From Protonemura montana (taxonomy: Eukaryota > Arthropoda > Insecta > Plecoptera > Nemouridae), in NCBI GenBank assembly GCA_947568835.1, contig OX387602.1, positions 7,658,570-7,722,569 on the forward strand: a stretch of 64,000 nucleotides of DNA. The letters run 5' to 3'. Shown one piece after another: positions 11,898 through 23,900 of this stretch (the stretch's first letter is position 1; every line of letters starts with the position of its first letter). The position numbers were made by a program, and so were the translations under genes. The notes under the pieces are model-generated. The model was not told the DNA's origin and searched no databases. It was given only the letters and a program-made list of their open reading frames with translations.

Positions 11898-13637
11898 TTA
11901 ATGTTCGGCTATTGGCTTGAGTTCTTTGATCTGCTTGATTAGGTATGCCTTTTCGTCGTTGAATTGCTCATCTTCAGACCGATCCGTATGGAATCGAGTT
12001 AGGAACTCGACTAATTTTTCTTGGTTGCGTAGTAAGATGTCCAAGATGGGCTTAGGCTTATTTGGATTAGCTACAAAAACCTGAAAGCAAATGTTTGTTA
12101 ATAAGAAAACTGGTTTCCAAGAGTACTTCTTAAAAAGTGATGCTTTGGTTTGTTAAACAAAAGAACAGGTCTAAGTAATTCATTGATTAGCTAACATTGT
12201 GTAGGCCTCTCATATTGTCTAAAGCAGCCTATGGATTGAAGTATCCAGTAGAAAGTGAGTAAACAACCAAGTTCTACCAACCTTAAATACATGGAAGGCT
12301 TCAAACTGAATGTTTCGTGATTTTTCTTTCAGCATGTTCATCATGAGTTTCAGATTGTCTGGATTTGATATATACCTCGTCATTACCTATTTAAAAAAAA
12401 AACATTCACATAGTTAAGACCACAGGATCAGAGATAGCTAGCACTTGAATAATGGCAATCGAGGAAGCCAGATTGAAAAATCTCTTACGGTAAAATTGTG
12501 TCTGTCGAGGAGAAGTTCACCGAGAAGTTTCAAGCTTTGTCGTCGTGTAACATAGTTCTCAGAATTGAGCAGGCGTTGATAATGAGAAAAGACTTTATCG
12601 TAGTTGATTTCCAAAAATTCGGCGCAAAGTATTTTGTGGCGTGTTAACAGTTCCTGTAGTAAATAATTTAAGAAACAATATCAACAAGTGTGGAAACCTA
12701 CATTCAATTGAGACAGGATTAGAAATAAAATAAGAATGAAAAATTGCCATGAACATGCATAATTTGATACACTTACCTTAAATGTAGAAAATGCATCAGA
12801 GGCAATGTCAAAGGTTGAAACCTCAACATATCTGAAGAAGTTAAAAAAATCTTCCGAGTGCAGCATTATCTTTGCTAGCGCTTCGTATCGTGCGCATTCT
12901 CGAAGCATTGTTCCGCAATTGAGGGCAATTTCCTGATGTTCATATCTGTTTCAAAATTGAAATAAATTACGAGATATTTCCTGTTCCATAGTTTCCTGGG
13001 TAAAGGAGGTAAGTATATATTGATGCATAATATTAAACATACCCATTCATAAGCGTGAAAAGAATATCAGACTTTGTGCAGATGTATTCAACAGTAGGCG
13101 ATCTGGTGCCTATTTGGCGGCGCAAAATGTTATTGAATACCTGGGCCACATCTTTTTTACCCTAAAAAGTGATAAAGTGATAAAGTAATTAAAGAATTTT
13201 TGAGTACTTGTCTTCACTCAATGTAAAATTTGAGAACATAACGCTACACCTACCTCAAAATCAATGCGATTAAGATTTTGAATGAGCATCAACAGAAGTG
13301 TACTATTGTACAACTCTTGTGCCAATTGAGCTACAATGATATCTGTTTGTGGTTCTGCATCAGAAGTCCCATAAAGCATGTTCTTAATAAGAACCAAGTT
13401 CTTGCTTACATCTTCTTGAGCCTAAAACAAATATAGCTTGTTTAAAAAATAATGTTTACTCAGTTTCTGCATACAATAATTATTAGTTTTTATAGCATAG
13501 TACAAAATACATATTATTAAGCACTCTGCACTCACCTTCTCTGCCTTTTTGTCCCCGCGTTCCAAGGCACTTACAGCCTCTTTTAAAGCTTTCACTACTT
13601 CTGCTGGACTCTTTTGGGACTTTCCAAACAGAGGCAT
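11898..13637 (-). CDS. Mo25: Mo25 (CAB39), LKB1/STRAD scaffold protein
   Basis: Complete gene, seven coding exons: 13637-13536, 13421-13254, 13161-13043, 12945-12777, 12653-12489, 12386-12282 and 12080-11898, summing to 1011 bp (336 aa plus stop), close to the usual 335-345 aa. The product is the armadillo-like helical-repeat scaffold that activates LKB1 with STRAD and also stimulates GCK-type kinases in the cytoplasm. Diagnostic segments are [18 protein letters not shown] at the start, [20 protein letters not shown], the block starting [36 protein letters not shown], and [15 protein letters not shown] near the C terminus. All introns are GT-AG and short (about 90-230 bp), unlike the neighbouring collagen introns. 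A 3' splice site at 13649-13647 lies nine bases before the ATG, implying a 5' UTR intron and an upstream non-coding exon. No lesions. Confidence 0.97.
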
Positions 13638-14340
13638 GTTTAGAAACTGAAAAAAATACGATGTCAATCTAACAGAAATCGTTGCCAAGCTTTGAAACAT
13701 AAAATACACCGCGAGTATTGGGAAGATGATTAAGACTGTTTTGCACTTATTGAAAATTTTGTTGACACTTTACATAGATTTTAAGAACCTAAACAATCAC
13801 TTTTATGCCCGAGTTGGCGCGGAATGGTCACACCGGAATGACAGCTGAACAGCACCAATAAATTCAACATTGAAACACAATATATTAGAATAAAACACTA
13901 CAGACAGAATGTTTTACATGTTTGATTTCATTTCAGTCTACCTGGTAAATAATTGGGTAATAATTGTATCTAGGAAAGAAAATTAGGCCACACAGCAAAA
14001 TCTAGCCCAGGTCTAGTACAATGATGGAAACTGAACGTCGTTTACAAGTCAACAAATAGTCGGGAAAAGTAAAAAAACGTAAGAACATATATATTCAATA
14101 TTTCGCAGCCCTTTCGAAAACTGCTAATTATTATTTATCTTACCTATTACTCATAAATTATTAATAATAAAATTACCATCCGAAATCGTGACCTTCTGCT
14201 CGTCTATGTCACTACTCACTGCCAGCTAACCTCCAAACTGTGAAGTCTAAAAATCAAACTTCACGAATAAACTAGAGCAGGCAGTACAAGATGGCGCCGG
14301 CGGGCACCGGCAATGCTTGAATAAAGTGACTGAACGAACT
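13638..14340 (-). promoter_or_regulatory. Mo25 5' UTR intron and probable promoter region
   Basis: The CAG acceptor at 13649-13647 shows that the leader is spliced. A possible first-exon/promoter zone is near 14170-14310, where AAGATGGCGCCGGC (about 14289-14302) resembles a YY1-type site found in housekeeping promoters. The transcription start is not determinable here; this is inference from motifs. Confidence 0.35.
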
Positions 14341-15827
14341 AGTGCATTATAAAAGGTAATATTAACGCTGGAAGTCTAAATATGTCAGGAACTGTAACAG
14401 ATTTCATTTAAGCTTATATGAGTACTAAAATTTTCGACCAACGGTTACGTTAGATCGTGTAACAAATCTATTTTCTGATATTTTTTTGCTTTACCATTTT
14501 TATTATATTTTAATATAGTTTGTATGATACAAATTGGCAGTGCGTACAAGTACAAACAGTACCATTATCTTTTATTAGCTGTTTCATCGATGCTTAATTG
14601 AAAATATACACATGCTGAGAGTGTTGTAATTTTTTGGCACAGGAGCAAAATAAATGTCAAATGGAGCATAGCATTCAGTTACAAAGAGGACCAGTAACCT
14701 GTTGCTCTTTCTAAAAGTTCATATTTCAACAATCACTATATTGTGTTAACCTTTATCACATCAGGTCGTGTTTGTAACATTTTATATCAATACAGAATTA
14801 CTCAACCAATCTAGGAAAATTCTATTCTTATCATTCTTGTGCTTGTGTGAAGTGAGAAAAATATGGAATGCGCAAAGGATTATGTTGTAAAATGTCTGTA
14901 TTGCAAGTTTATTTTTGGTATATTTAGGTAGGCTGTTCTAAATATTAACATAAAAGGCATGAAAATTACCTTCGGAGACATTTCACATTGGCCTAGTTCG
15001 TGACGTTAAATATTAGCGCGATGTCAGCCTACACAGTTAATAAAAACATGATTACATTTCAATCTATTATTGAATGCATTATATTAGTGAATTGTTCAAT
15101 TTCCTTGAATTAGCTACAAAAAATAAATTACAAAACTAACGTCGTAAATTGCGTAGAAAATAAGAATGGATTCGATTTATAGTCTGAACTGAACTTAGAA
15201 AAAGTCAGTCCTGCAAGGAGTTAAATATAGCTAGTAGTTATTTATACACAATGGTAAAAAAACAAATATTGATATTATTATTAAAATATAGCACCAATTT
15301 TGCATTGATTTGCAAATAATTTTGTGAAACAATCAGTTGTACGCACGCTGATGGGGCGACAGATACCCTGCAAAAAATTTCTAGCCATGCAGTTATTAAA
15401 GACAAAAGATCCTCCTAGCATCTCTGCAAATTCATAATTGACATTTTTAAGGAAGATATATTATTGTGCTTTGTTTCTAATACTTATAAAAAAGTAATAA
15501 AATATTGGTCGTTTAGGTAAATCAGTTTCGTCCACGTAGTAGACTACCTAATTTAATTCTATGACTTAAAAAGAATGGCTGATTAATTCATTTACATAAA
15601 ATAGACTGTGTAACACCTAAAAAGCAGACAAGGAACACACTTCACTGATTATTTCCTATGTTTAAATAACGTTTCTAGGTCGATAAATGAACACATCAAG
15701 CATGAGTATTGACCATGCGTTTTTTCACGTCTCCCAACGAGCGCCATCGACTCGCCGAAACAAAAAAAAAATAGGAGGAGAAGGAGATAAATCACATGTC
15801 TTATCCCGACCATAATTTCTCTCTGAC
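14341..15827. other. Spacer holding the collagen alpha-2 3' UTR
   Basis: About 1.5 kb without coding similarity, between the Mo25 promoter zone and the stop codon of the minus-strand collagen gene. The first canonical minus-strand polyadenylation signal after that stop is at 14913-14908 (TTTATT on the plus strand), suggesting a 3' UTR of about 0.9 kb. Confidence 0.45.
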
Positions 15828-17931
15828 TTATGTATTCTTAATGCAAACTGTGCAGCGGCTGACTCTGGTTCTCAAACTTCCTGCCTTCAGCGTCTGGCTC
15901 TGTGGCGTGCCGAATTGTTCGCTGTCTTCGATCGTTGCTAACCAGAAGCTGAGTTTGTTGGCAAAGTAGTGACACGTGCCACGCGCCCCGTTGCACTCGA
16001 TGAAGGGCGTTGCTCGGAAGTCTTCGAGACACGAGCCAGGACTCGACAGCGATTGGCCACCGCCTTCTGCACCTGCAGCCGTGTGCTGGAAAACGAGGAC
16101 AAAAATTAGAGCCAGCAAGAAAGGTAATCCCTCTGTCTCACTTATATTGCCTATATAAGCAATGTATTCTCAATACCCTGTCATGTATAATTATCACTCA
16201 AGGGATTATTGTTATGTACAATCTGCCGATATCTAAAGTGGGTGGTAATTTTTATGGTAGCATTTAATTTATGTCCCAGTTATTTAATTTGGTGATAAAT
16301 TTGTGCTGATCATAATGTGTATGCTCCCGTGAGTGCCCGTGAGCCCTTTAGCCTTAAGAAACACTACTATTATACTAGTACTATTACACTATTGTACTAC
16401 TATTGTTACAATAGTACTATTGTCCTATGATACAAGTATAATAACCTTCGGTTCTTCAGCCCATGACTATGCCTACAAGCTCCCCTTCACGTTGGGTGAT
16501 AGATAGATGTGTCAAGCTCACAGTGCAGGTAATTTTTTAACTTTTAACAGACAATGGAATCATCAAAATATTGTCTTTGATCAAAACTGGTCACCACAGG
16601 TGGTTTTCGGGACTTCCAAAAAATAACTGTTAACTGTTGGAACTTTTAACTGAGTTTTGAAAAATTCCAAGAAACGTGTCTTAGTATTTCTTGAAGATCA
16701 CTCAGAGTTTTTAATTTCTTGGTGTATATGCATTCTGTCAATATATGGTTCAATGTGATCTCCAAATAAACACAAGAAGAGAATTTTGTTGGTTCAGTTG
16801 CACAGCAATTGATTCTAATGTATTTTGAGGCAAAACATAGACTCACCATGACAAAGCTGTAGCCAATCCACATGCTGGCCCATCCATTAGGACAGTTCGG
16901 TACGTTCAGTGCTTGGCTGTGTATCGCGATGATGTTTGCTGGAGCTTCACAAACAACACATCTGGAAGGAAAAGATATTGTATAACTCAAATTCCTAAAA
17001 AACAACAGGGTTTTATTGCATTTCTTGACACTGCCTCAAATTCACAGATCTTCAACCTCTACTAACAAAGTAGAAAAGGTCTCAGTAGTTCGTTAGTAAT
17101 ACCTCGAAATATATTGCTGAATAGCTCTCTCCTCGACAGGCATCATGGGAATCGGGGAGTTTGTCGACAGCCAGTACGACTTGTCGTTACGGCTTGCGTA
17201 GTTGCACACGTTGTTCAGGTCACAGAACAAGAAGGGCATCGTGCTAAACTTCTTGACACAAGAGCCAGCGTAGCCTGAAAAACATACATACATTTAGAGT
17301 ATTCTTCTTAAGCAACCAAGTAGACTTTGTCAATCCTAAAATTGCACAGCATTACCACATTGAGCACACACCACCTATTTATGTAGGTATGTTCTCTCTT
17401 GTTCCTCACACTTTTTTGCTATGAATGCATATTCCAAACAAAAAGATTTATTGACACTCGCACTACTTATGTATATTATGTTGTCAATTCTTTCCCACTC
17501 TAATTCAAAATTCAAATGTACTACTCAAATAAACATCCCAAACAACAGCATTGAATTGATTAAAAGAATATTTGAGTTTTTTTTTTTTAGTAGCTTTCTA
17601 TATTTCTAATGAACTATGGGATTAAAACTTGGTTTAGCCAAAGGTAAAGTAATAGGAACATGTATACCCTTGCTCATCTAGGCATACTTAAGAGCGGCTC
17701 CTAATTTTCTTTGAAACCCCTTTGCTTACCCAAGTCCTGGTGGTGAGACTTCTCATTGCCTTCGATATAAAGCAAGCTGTAGCCGTCCCAGAGCTTGATG
17801 TGACCTGGTTCGCATTGCGGCACCAGAGTGCTCTGGCTGTGCTTGACCAGCAGAATGCCGGTAAGGTAGTCAGCTGCCTGTTCGCACGGCTGCCCGGGCG
17901 GTCCCTTGTAGCCGGGCTCTCCGCGTGGCCC
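15828..17931 (-). other. NC1 domain region of the alpha-2-like collagen
   Basis: Four exons encode the last Gly-X-Y triplets and the C4-duplicated NC1 trimerisation domain, ending [11 protein letters not shown]. Both halves are present ([10 protein letters not shown] ... SYWLSTN ... SRCVVCEAP; then GYSFVMHTAAG ... FSFWL-type LSFWLATI ... SRC). The Met of PIPMMPV and the Lys of TLKAG match the positions forming the sulfilimine cross-link in vertebrate NC1 (Met93 and Lys/Hyl211), so cross-linking by peroxidasin should be possible. Confidence 0.93.
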
Positions 17932-20900
17932 CTACGTAAGCAGCCACATTTTAGCCGACAATCCATCAATAAAATTATCCTTCCTGTTGGCTTGTTTTGT
18001 TTTGTTTTGTTTTTATTAATGCGCCTACATCTATAAATAGGCCAAACAACCAACTAGCCCGGTAATCTATACCAGAACTCAGCCATACTTATTTTATTTG
18101 AGGTTTTTTTCTATTTTAAAATATATTTAAAATGTTTCAAAGGAAATCTAATTATCTCATATTCAAACAAACAAAATTTTAGAAACTCACTTGAATTCCA
18201 GATATCCCATCAAGTCCCATCTCTCCCCTCAAGCCAATCGGTCCTGGTGGTCCGGTCAAGCCGTCCTGCCCCGGTCGACCCTTCTCTCCCCTGAGTCCTG
18301 GCATTCCCGGTGCTCCATCAATACCAGGCACGCCAGGTTCGCCGTTTCTGCCGGAAAGTCCGATAAAACCTCTATCTCCCTTTGGTCCCGATGGTGGAGT
18401 GAGACCAGGGTCTCCCTTGTCACCCTTGAACCCATCTGGGCCTTGGAGACCAATGAAACCAGGCTGGCCCGTGAATCCCTTATCTCCCGGCTGACCAACG
18501 GGACCGGGAATTCCAGAATTTCCGTCAAATCCAGGTGTTCCCTTAAGGCCGGGCAGGCCGTCGATGCCGGGTACGCCTGTCAAGAGATAATTGACCATGT
18601 TAACATTTTTCAGAAACTTTTAAAGGTTCTTATCATTTTAAAAAGTGATTATAGATCCTCGAAATGACGGAATTAAGAAAAGCATCGTGAGATGCTTAGT
18701 CTCACTATGCTACAACTCATGCATCAAGCACAGTGCCTGGGAAATATCACATTTTATTTCACAGAGAGCACACATTTATAGATAGGGTTTATAAGTGACA
18801 GTACGATGACCCTCGAGGAACAACTAAAACCACTCACCAGGGAATCCGCGGTCTCCTTTAAGCCCTGGTGCACCAAACAGGCCAGGTGGTCCAGCTATTC
18901 CCTTTGGACCAGAGATTCCAGGAGCTCCATCTCTTCCAGGAAGTCCCGGGGCTCCGTCGAATCCACTTCGCCCGGGAATCCCAGACAACCCAGAATCTCC
19001 TTTCTCCCCTTGTAGTCCAATTGGTCCTGTCAAACCAGGAGGACCGGAAACACCAGGAAGACCAGGGAAGCCTCGTTCACCTGGTGTGGAAAATTCATAG
19101 CATAAACAGAGAGTAACTTACAAAATCTCCCTTTTCCTTCAAACTTACCCTTTTCACCCGATAAACCAGCCGATCCGTCCCTGCCGTGCTTGCCCATTGA
19201 TCCGGGAAGCCCCTTCTCTCCCTTTACTGTGAGTCCGGGGAACCCTTCCTCTCCAGGACGACCTTGGTCTCCTGCAAATTCGAATATGACACCCATTTTA
19301 ATTCAAGCAAACTCACGAATTCAGCATTTACAGTACAACATAATAATATCCTTTGTCTTATGCCACTTTTGACCTATGCCATTTTCATCAATTGACCTTG
19401 CTTGTATGTAACTCATTTCTTATTTTGAATATTTTTTCTTTTAATCTGAATTAATTCTAAGACTGATGAATCAATAGACAAACCTTTAGAGCCTGGGGGT
19501 CCAATTCTTCCCGCTAATCCTGCCGGTCCTGGCAAGCCAACATTGCCCTTGTCTCCTAAAAATCCTGGCGCGCCATCCAATCCCGATTCTCCCTTGAGTC
19601 CTGGCCTTCCTGTCAACCCTGGCTGCCCTGGTTCGCCTTTGTCACCCTTAACGTCCACCATCGGACCAGGAGGACCACGATCTCCTTTGCCTCCCACTAT
19701 TCCTAGCAGTCCTGCGGGGCCAGGAAGTCCAACGAATCCTCGCTCTCCCTTCGGACCATCCATGCCATCTTTACCAGGGAAACCATAATCGCCTTTGAGT
19801 CCTGGGAAGCCGGATGGACCAGGAGGACCCGGTAAACCTTCCATGCCGTTTATTCCGTCCATTCCTGGTAGGCCAGGCTCACCAAATGCACCGATTTCAC
19901 CCTGGAATGATTAAATATTGTTAAGTTTTACATATGCTTAAATATATGTTAGTAATAATCACTATAAGAAATTCCCCATAAAAATTTTAAAAACTTCTAT
20001 GACTTACTGCATCTCCTTTTGGTCCGGGGTATCCTGGAAGCCCTTCCACACCCTTTTGTCCTGGAGTTCCTGGAGTTCCAGGGAAACCAGAATCTCCCTT
20101 ATCTCCCTTATCTCCAGAAATTCCTGGTAGTCCTAGTCCTGGCAATCCCGAATCTCCCTTTAATCCTGAACGTCCTTCAAGCCCAGGTGCACCCGGAGGG
20201 CCTCTCAGACCACCCATTCCAGGCTCTCCTTTCTGTCCCTTCTCTGATACAGAGCCGGGCTCTCCCTTTCTTCCCTGAAAAGAAAAGACATTATTTTAGC
20301 TGATACAGCTTACACTGCACATAGAATCTTGCATCTTTTCAGCAATAATCTACTCAGTTCATACAGAGCTGTCAAAGAAACAAGATACAAAAGCATTTTG
20401 GCATTGATTGGAGCTTAGAATATTTTTGGAAAATACGAAAACGAAAATGAATGCCAAAGTATACTGAAATTAATTCATCCAAATTGTGCAAGTATGTGCA
20501 TTGCATTTTTATTGCATTGCAATGCACCATGATGCTGGAAATCATTGATCCCCATGACTGCATTGTAGTATTATTTGCTTTTGTTTAGATTTTTTTCTGA
20601 TTTTTGTCTACTTTTATTGTATTTATTGGTAAATTGATCCCATCTTAAATTACTTTACCAGTTTTAAAGTAGCAATGAGGTAATTTATTTTTGTCCCACT
20701 GTTCTAAGAATGATAATGTCTCTGTAACACTCAACCCTCAATGCGATACAGCTCATACACATTGTTTGCCTTGCGAAGAAAATGTATTTTCCCAAAGAAC
20801 ACAAACCATTAACATACCTCTAGTCCATCGGGTCCATAATCTCCCTTGGTACCTGGAGGTCCAGGTAATCCAGCAGGACCAGGTAGCCCAGGTGGTCCCA

Positions 20901-23900
20901 AATCTCCCTTAGGACCAGAATAGCCTGGAGGTCCTGGCAGTCCATCGTTACCTGCTGGACCGTCCAAACCCGGGCGACCCATTCCTCCTTTATCACCCTT
21001 AGGTCCAGCAAAGCCGTCAATGCCCGGGGAACCAGGAGCTCCTGGAGAAACAAGACTTGGTTAATTTCAAGTAGGAACGCACATAAAAGGTAGACTTTGC
21101 AAGATCTAAGGATACTGTTGTTTTTAAATTAGTTAAATTCTAAACCTTTGATTCTGTTATCAACCTAACGTCTTGGGAATATGACGAATAGGCTTTGCAT
21201 CTTCGAATTAAATCCTATGCAAAATTTAAATGCACAGAGAAACACACTGCCACGATTTGTGGCAGCCAACGTACAGTTTTACCTAATACGTTTGCAAGTA
21301 ATTTCACAATAAATTACCACAGTGAGCTGAAGAGAGCGCATACCTCTTTTGGAGAGAGTGAAACAGGCAGTCACAATAATTATCCTGTTAAATATGATTA
21401 TAGAAAAATACATGCAAACAATTAAACAATACTCCAAGAATCACAATTTAAAGTATACCTGGCTGTCCACGCGGTCCAACAAAGCCCTTCAGCCCATCAG
21501 CGCCAATCACCCCTTTGTCCCCCTTTGGTCCAGGGAAGCCAGGAAGTCCAGATCTTCCAATCTCTCCGATCAACCCTTGCTCTCCTGACAACGACAACAG
21601 GAATGTTAAAACCTATTACATTACAAATTACAAATAATATTTCACTATGCATTCATTTCCGATTAAGTTACAAATTCTCGTAATCAGAAGGATGATATCT
21701 TTCCTAAAGGTTTACTCTCTTCGATTTTTTTATTTGTGCTTGCAAAGAGTTTGGGGGATCACTGACGTCAGTGCTTTTAAATACACTCTATTGTGGATTT
21801 CTTATTTTCTTGTGCTGTCATTAAAAAACAAATTGTTAATGTAAGCAGCAGGGAGAAGATTTATCTACCCCTAAAACCAAATTATAGAACTGTTCGGGGA
21901 AAATTCTCTCAATGTTTGATGCGGGATGGGAAGCTTGCCACAAAATCAGATTAAATTCTTCAGTATCTCACCCTTCGGACCATCCAGTCCTGGTCGACCT
22001 GGAACTCCCTGCAATCCAGGAGGTCCAACTGGGCCAAAGTCACCCTTTTGCCCAGCAAATCCAGGAAGGCCATCCAGGCCAGGGATTCCTTGTTCGCCTT
22101 TCTCGCCAGAGAAGCCAGGAATTCCTGAAATTACAGTTTAAATTGTTACAAATAAAAGGTGAATCTAAGAACTTTCAGTAAAATTTTTGAAATTGTTAAC
22201 ATGGGGCCTGCAAGCTACCACAGTTTACCAAAAGTGAATCAGATTTGTATCTTAATTCAGCTATAAAATGATAAATCTACTTGAAACCAGACAACAGCAC
22301 TTCCATTTGTAAATACAGTTAATAACTGTTTTCTCCTTTAATCATTATTCAAGAGAAATCATTTCCATAAGAAAAACTGTAAACTTGCCTGGGGAGCCGT
22401 TAAGTCCGTATTTTCCTACTGGCCCAGGCAGTCCTCTCTCTCCTTTTTCGCCAAATGGACCTGGAGGTCCAGGTGGACCCATAACAGATATCCCTTGCTC
22501 TCCCTTCAGTCCCTTTGCTGAGGACAATCCCGGCAGTCCTCGTAGCCCATCTCTCCCGCTGTCTCCTGGGAAGCCCATTGGTCCAGCTTCTCCTTTGTCT
22601 CCTCGTGGACCTGGTAGACCTCTTGGGCCAACTGGGCCAGGGCTGCCTGGAAGTCCAGGTGCACCTTGCACTCCCTGAAATGGTCACCCATTCAGAAATA
22701 TGTATTTTAAGATTTTGAATCAAAATAACCAATAAGAGTAGGTTATTGTGGTCTGCATATAATGAGGTGCCCGGGAAATTTAAATATTTTGCCAAAAATG
22801 AATCTTTTATTAATCACATTTCAAACTAGTCTTTTGCCTAAAGTAACATGAGACTGTAGAGCTTATGCCTTGTACTGAAATTATTCAAAAGTAAAAAAAT
22901 GCAGTCGTGTGTCTGTCTAATAAAATATAAAAGTAAAATGTCTCTGATTTTACTGCCACCTAATAATTCTAATATGAGTCAAGTTACAAGAGCTGCTGTG
23001 TTGAGCACAATACCGGAGTATGGTAACCTTATTCAAATTTATTCTCAATGACTTTTTAGATGGGACAGAATGTAAACATGACATGTAGATCAATGTAATC
23101 AATGTCATTAAACAATATTTTTGCAACGTGTTCTTGGCAGTTTATGAAACTCAAGCGGATGTCTTGTAAAATCACTACTGCAGCGTACTGGTTCTACATA
23201 CCGGCAATCCATTCAGCCCCAAGGATCCAGTGGGGCCAGGTGGGCCAGTAGGTCCCCTCGCACCGGGAAGACCCGCAGGTCCATCTGGTCCTCTTAGTGC
23301 TTCCGTTATGTTCTCAGGAATTTTGGTACAGTTGCCTAACAAAAACAGTAATTAGGTTGATATGCACAGAAGCATACAATTATTTATCGTAAAAATAAGG
23401 GAGGAAAATGAGCAAGGCAGGAAAAATTTGTAACAAAAGACAATTGCGTGTTGGGTGCTCTACCAACAGATCTATAGAATAAGAAATAATCGACAGAAGA
23501 TTTAACAAAAAACATTTTTTTCATCTTATATATTCACACAGTGGGAAATTAAGGTCAAATCAACATTGCACATATTCACATGGCGTAAGCTTGATAGTCT
23601 GTTACGCATTCTTCAGTTGGCATCGTGTCGCACTCAAGTGAGTTAAAATATTATCAAATTTACTTCTTGAGGTATTTTATTATTCAAAACTCTGAAACAT
23701 TTTGTTTTCCTTGTTAAAATCTTCATTTGGCACACTATTAAGATACTCCCTCTAAGGCTGCATGAGAAAAGTGATGCCTTCATTGAAAATATGTTTTTTT
23801 TTTTAATCTTATCGGCACATTAAAATCAAAATGTACTTTCAAATTATGTCACAATGTTTGGTGGCATAGAAACTTTATAATGCCAATAGGTGATGGGGAA

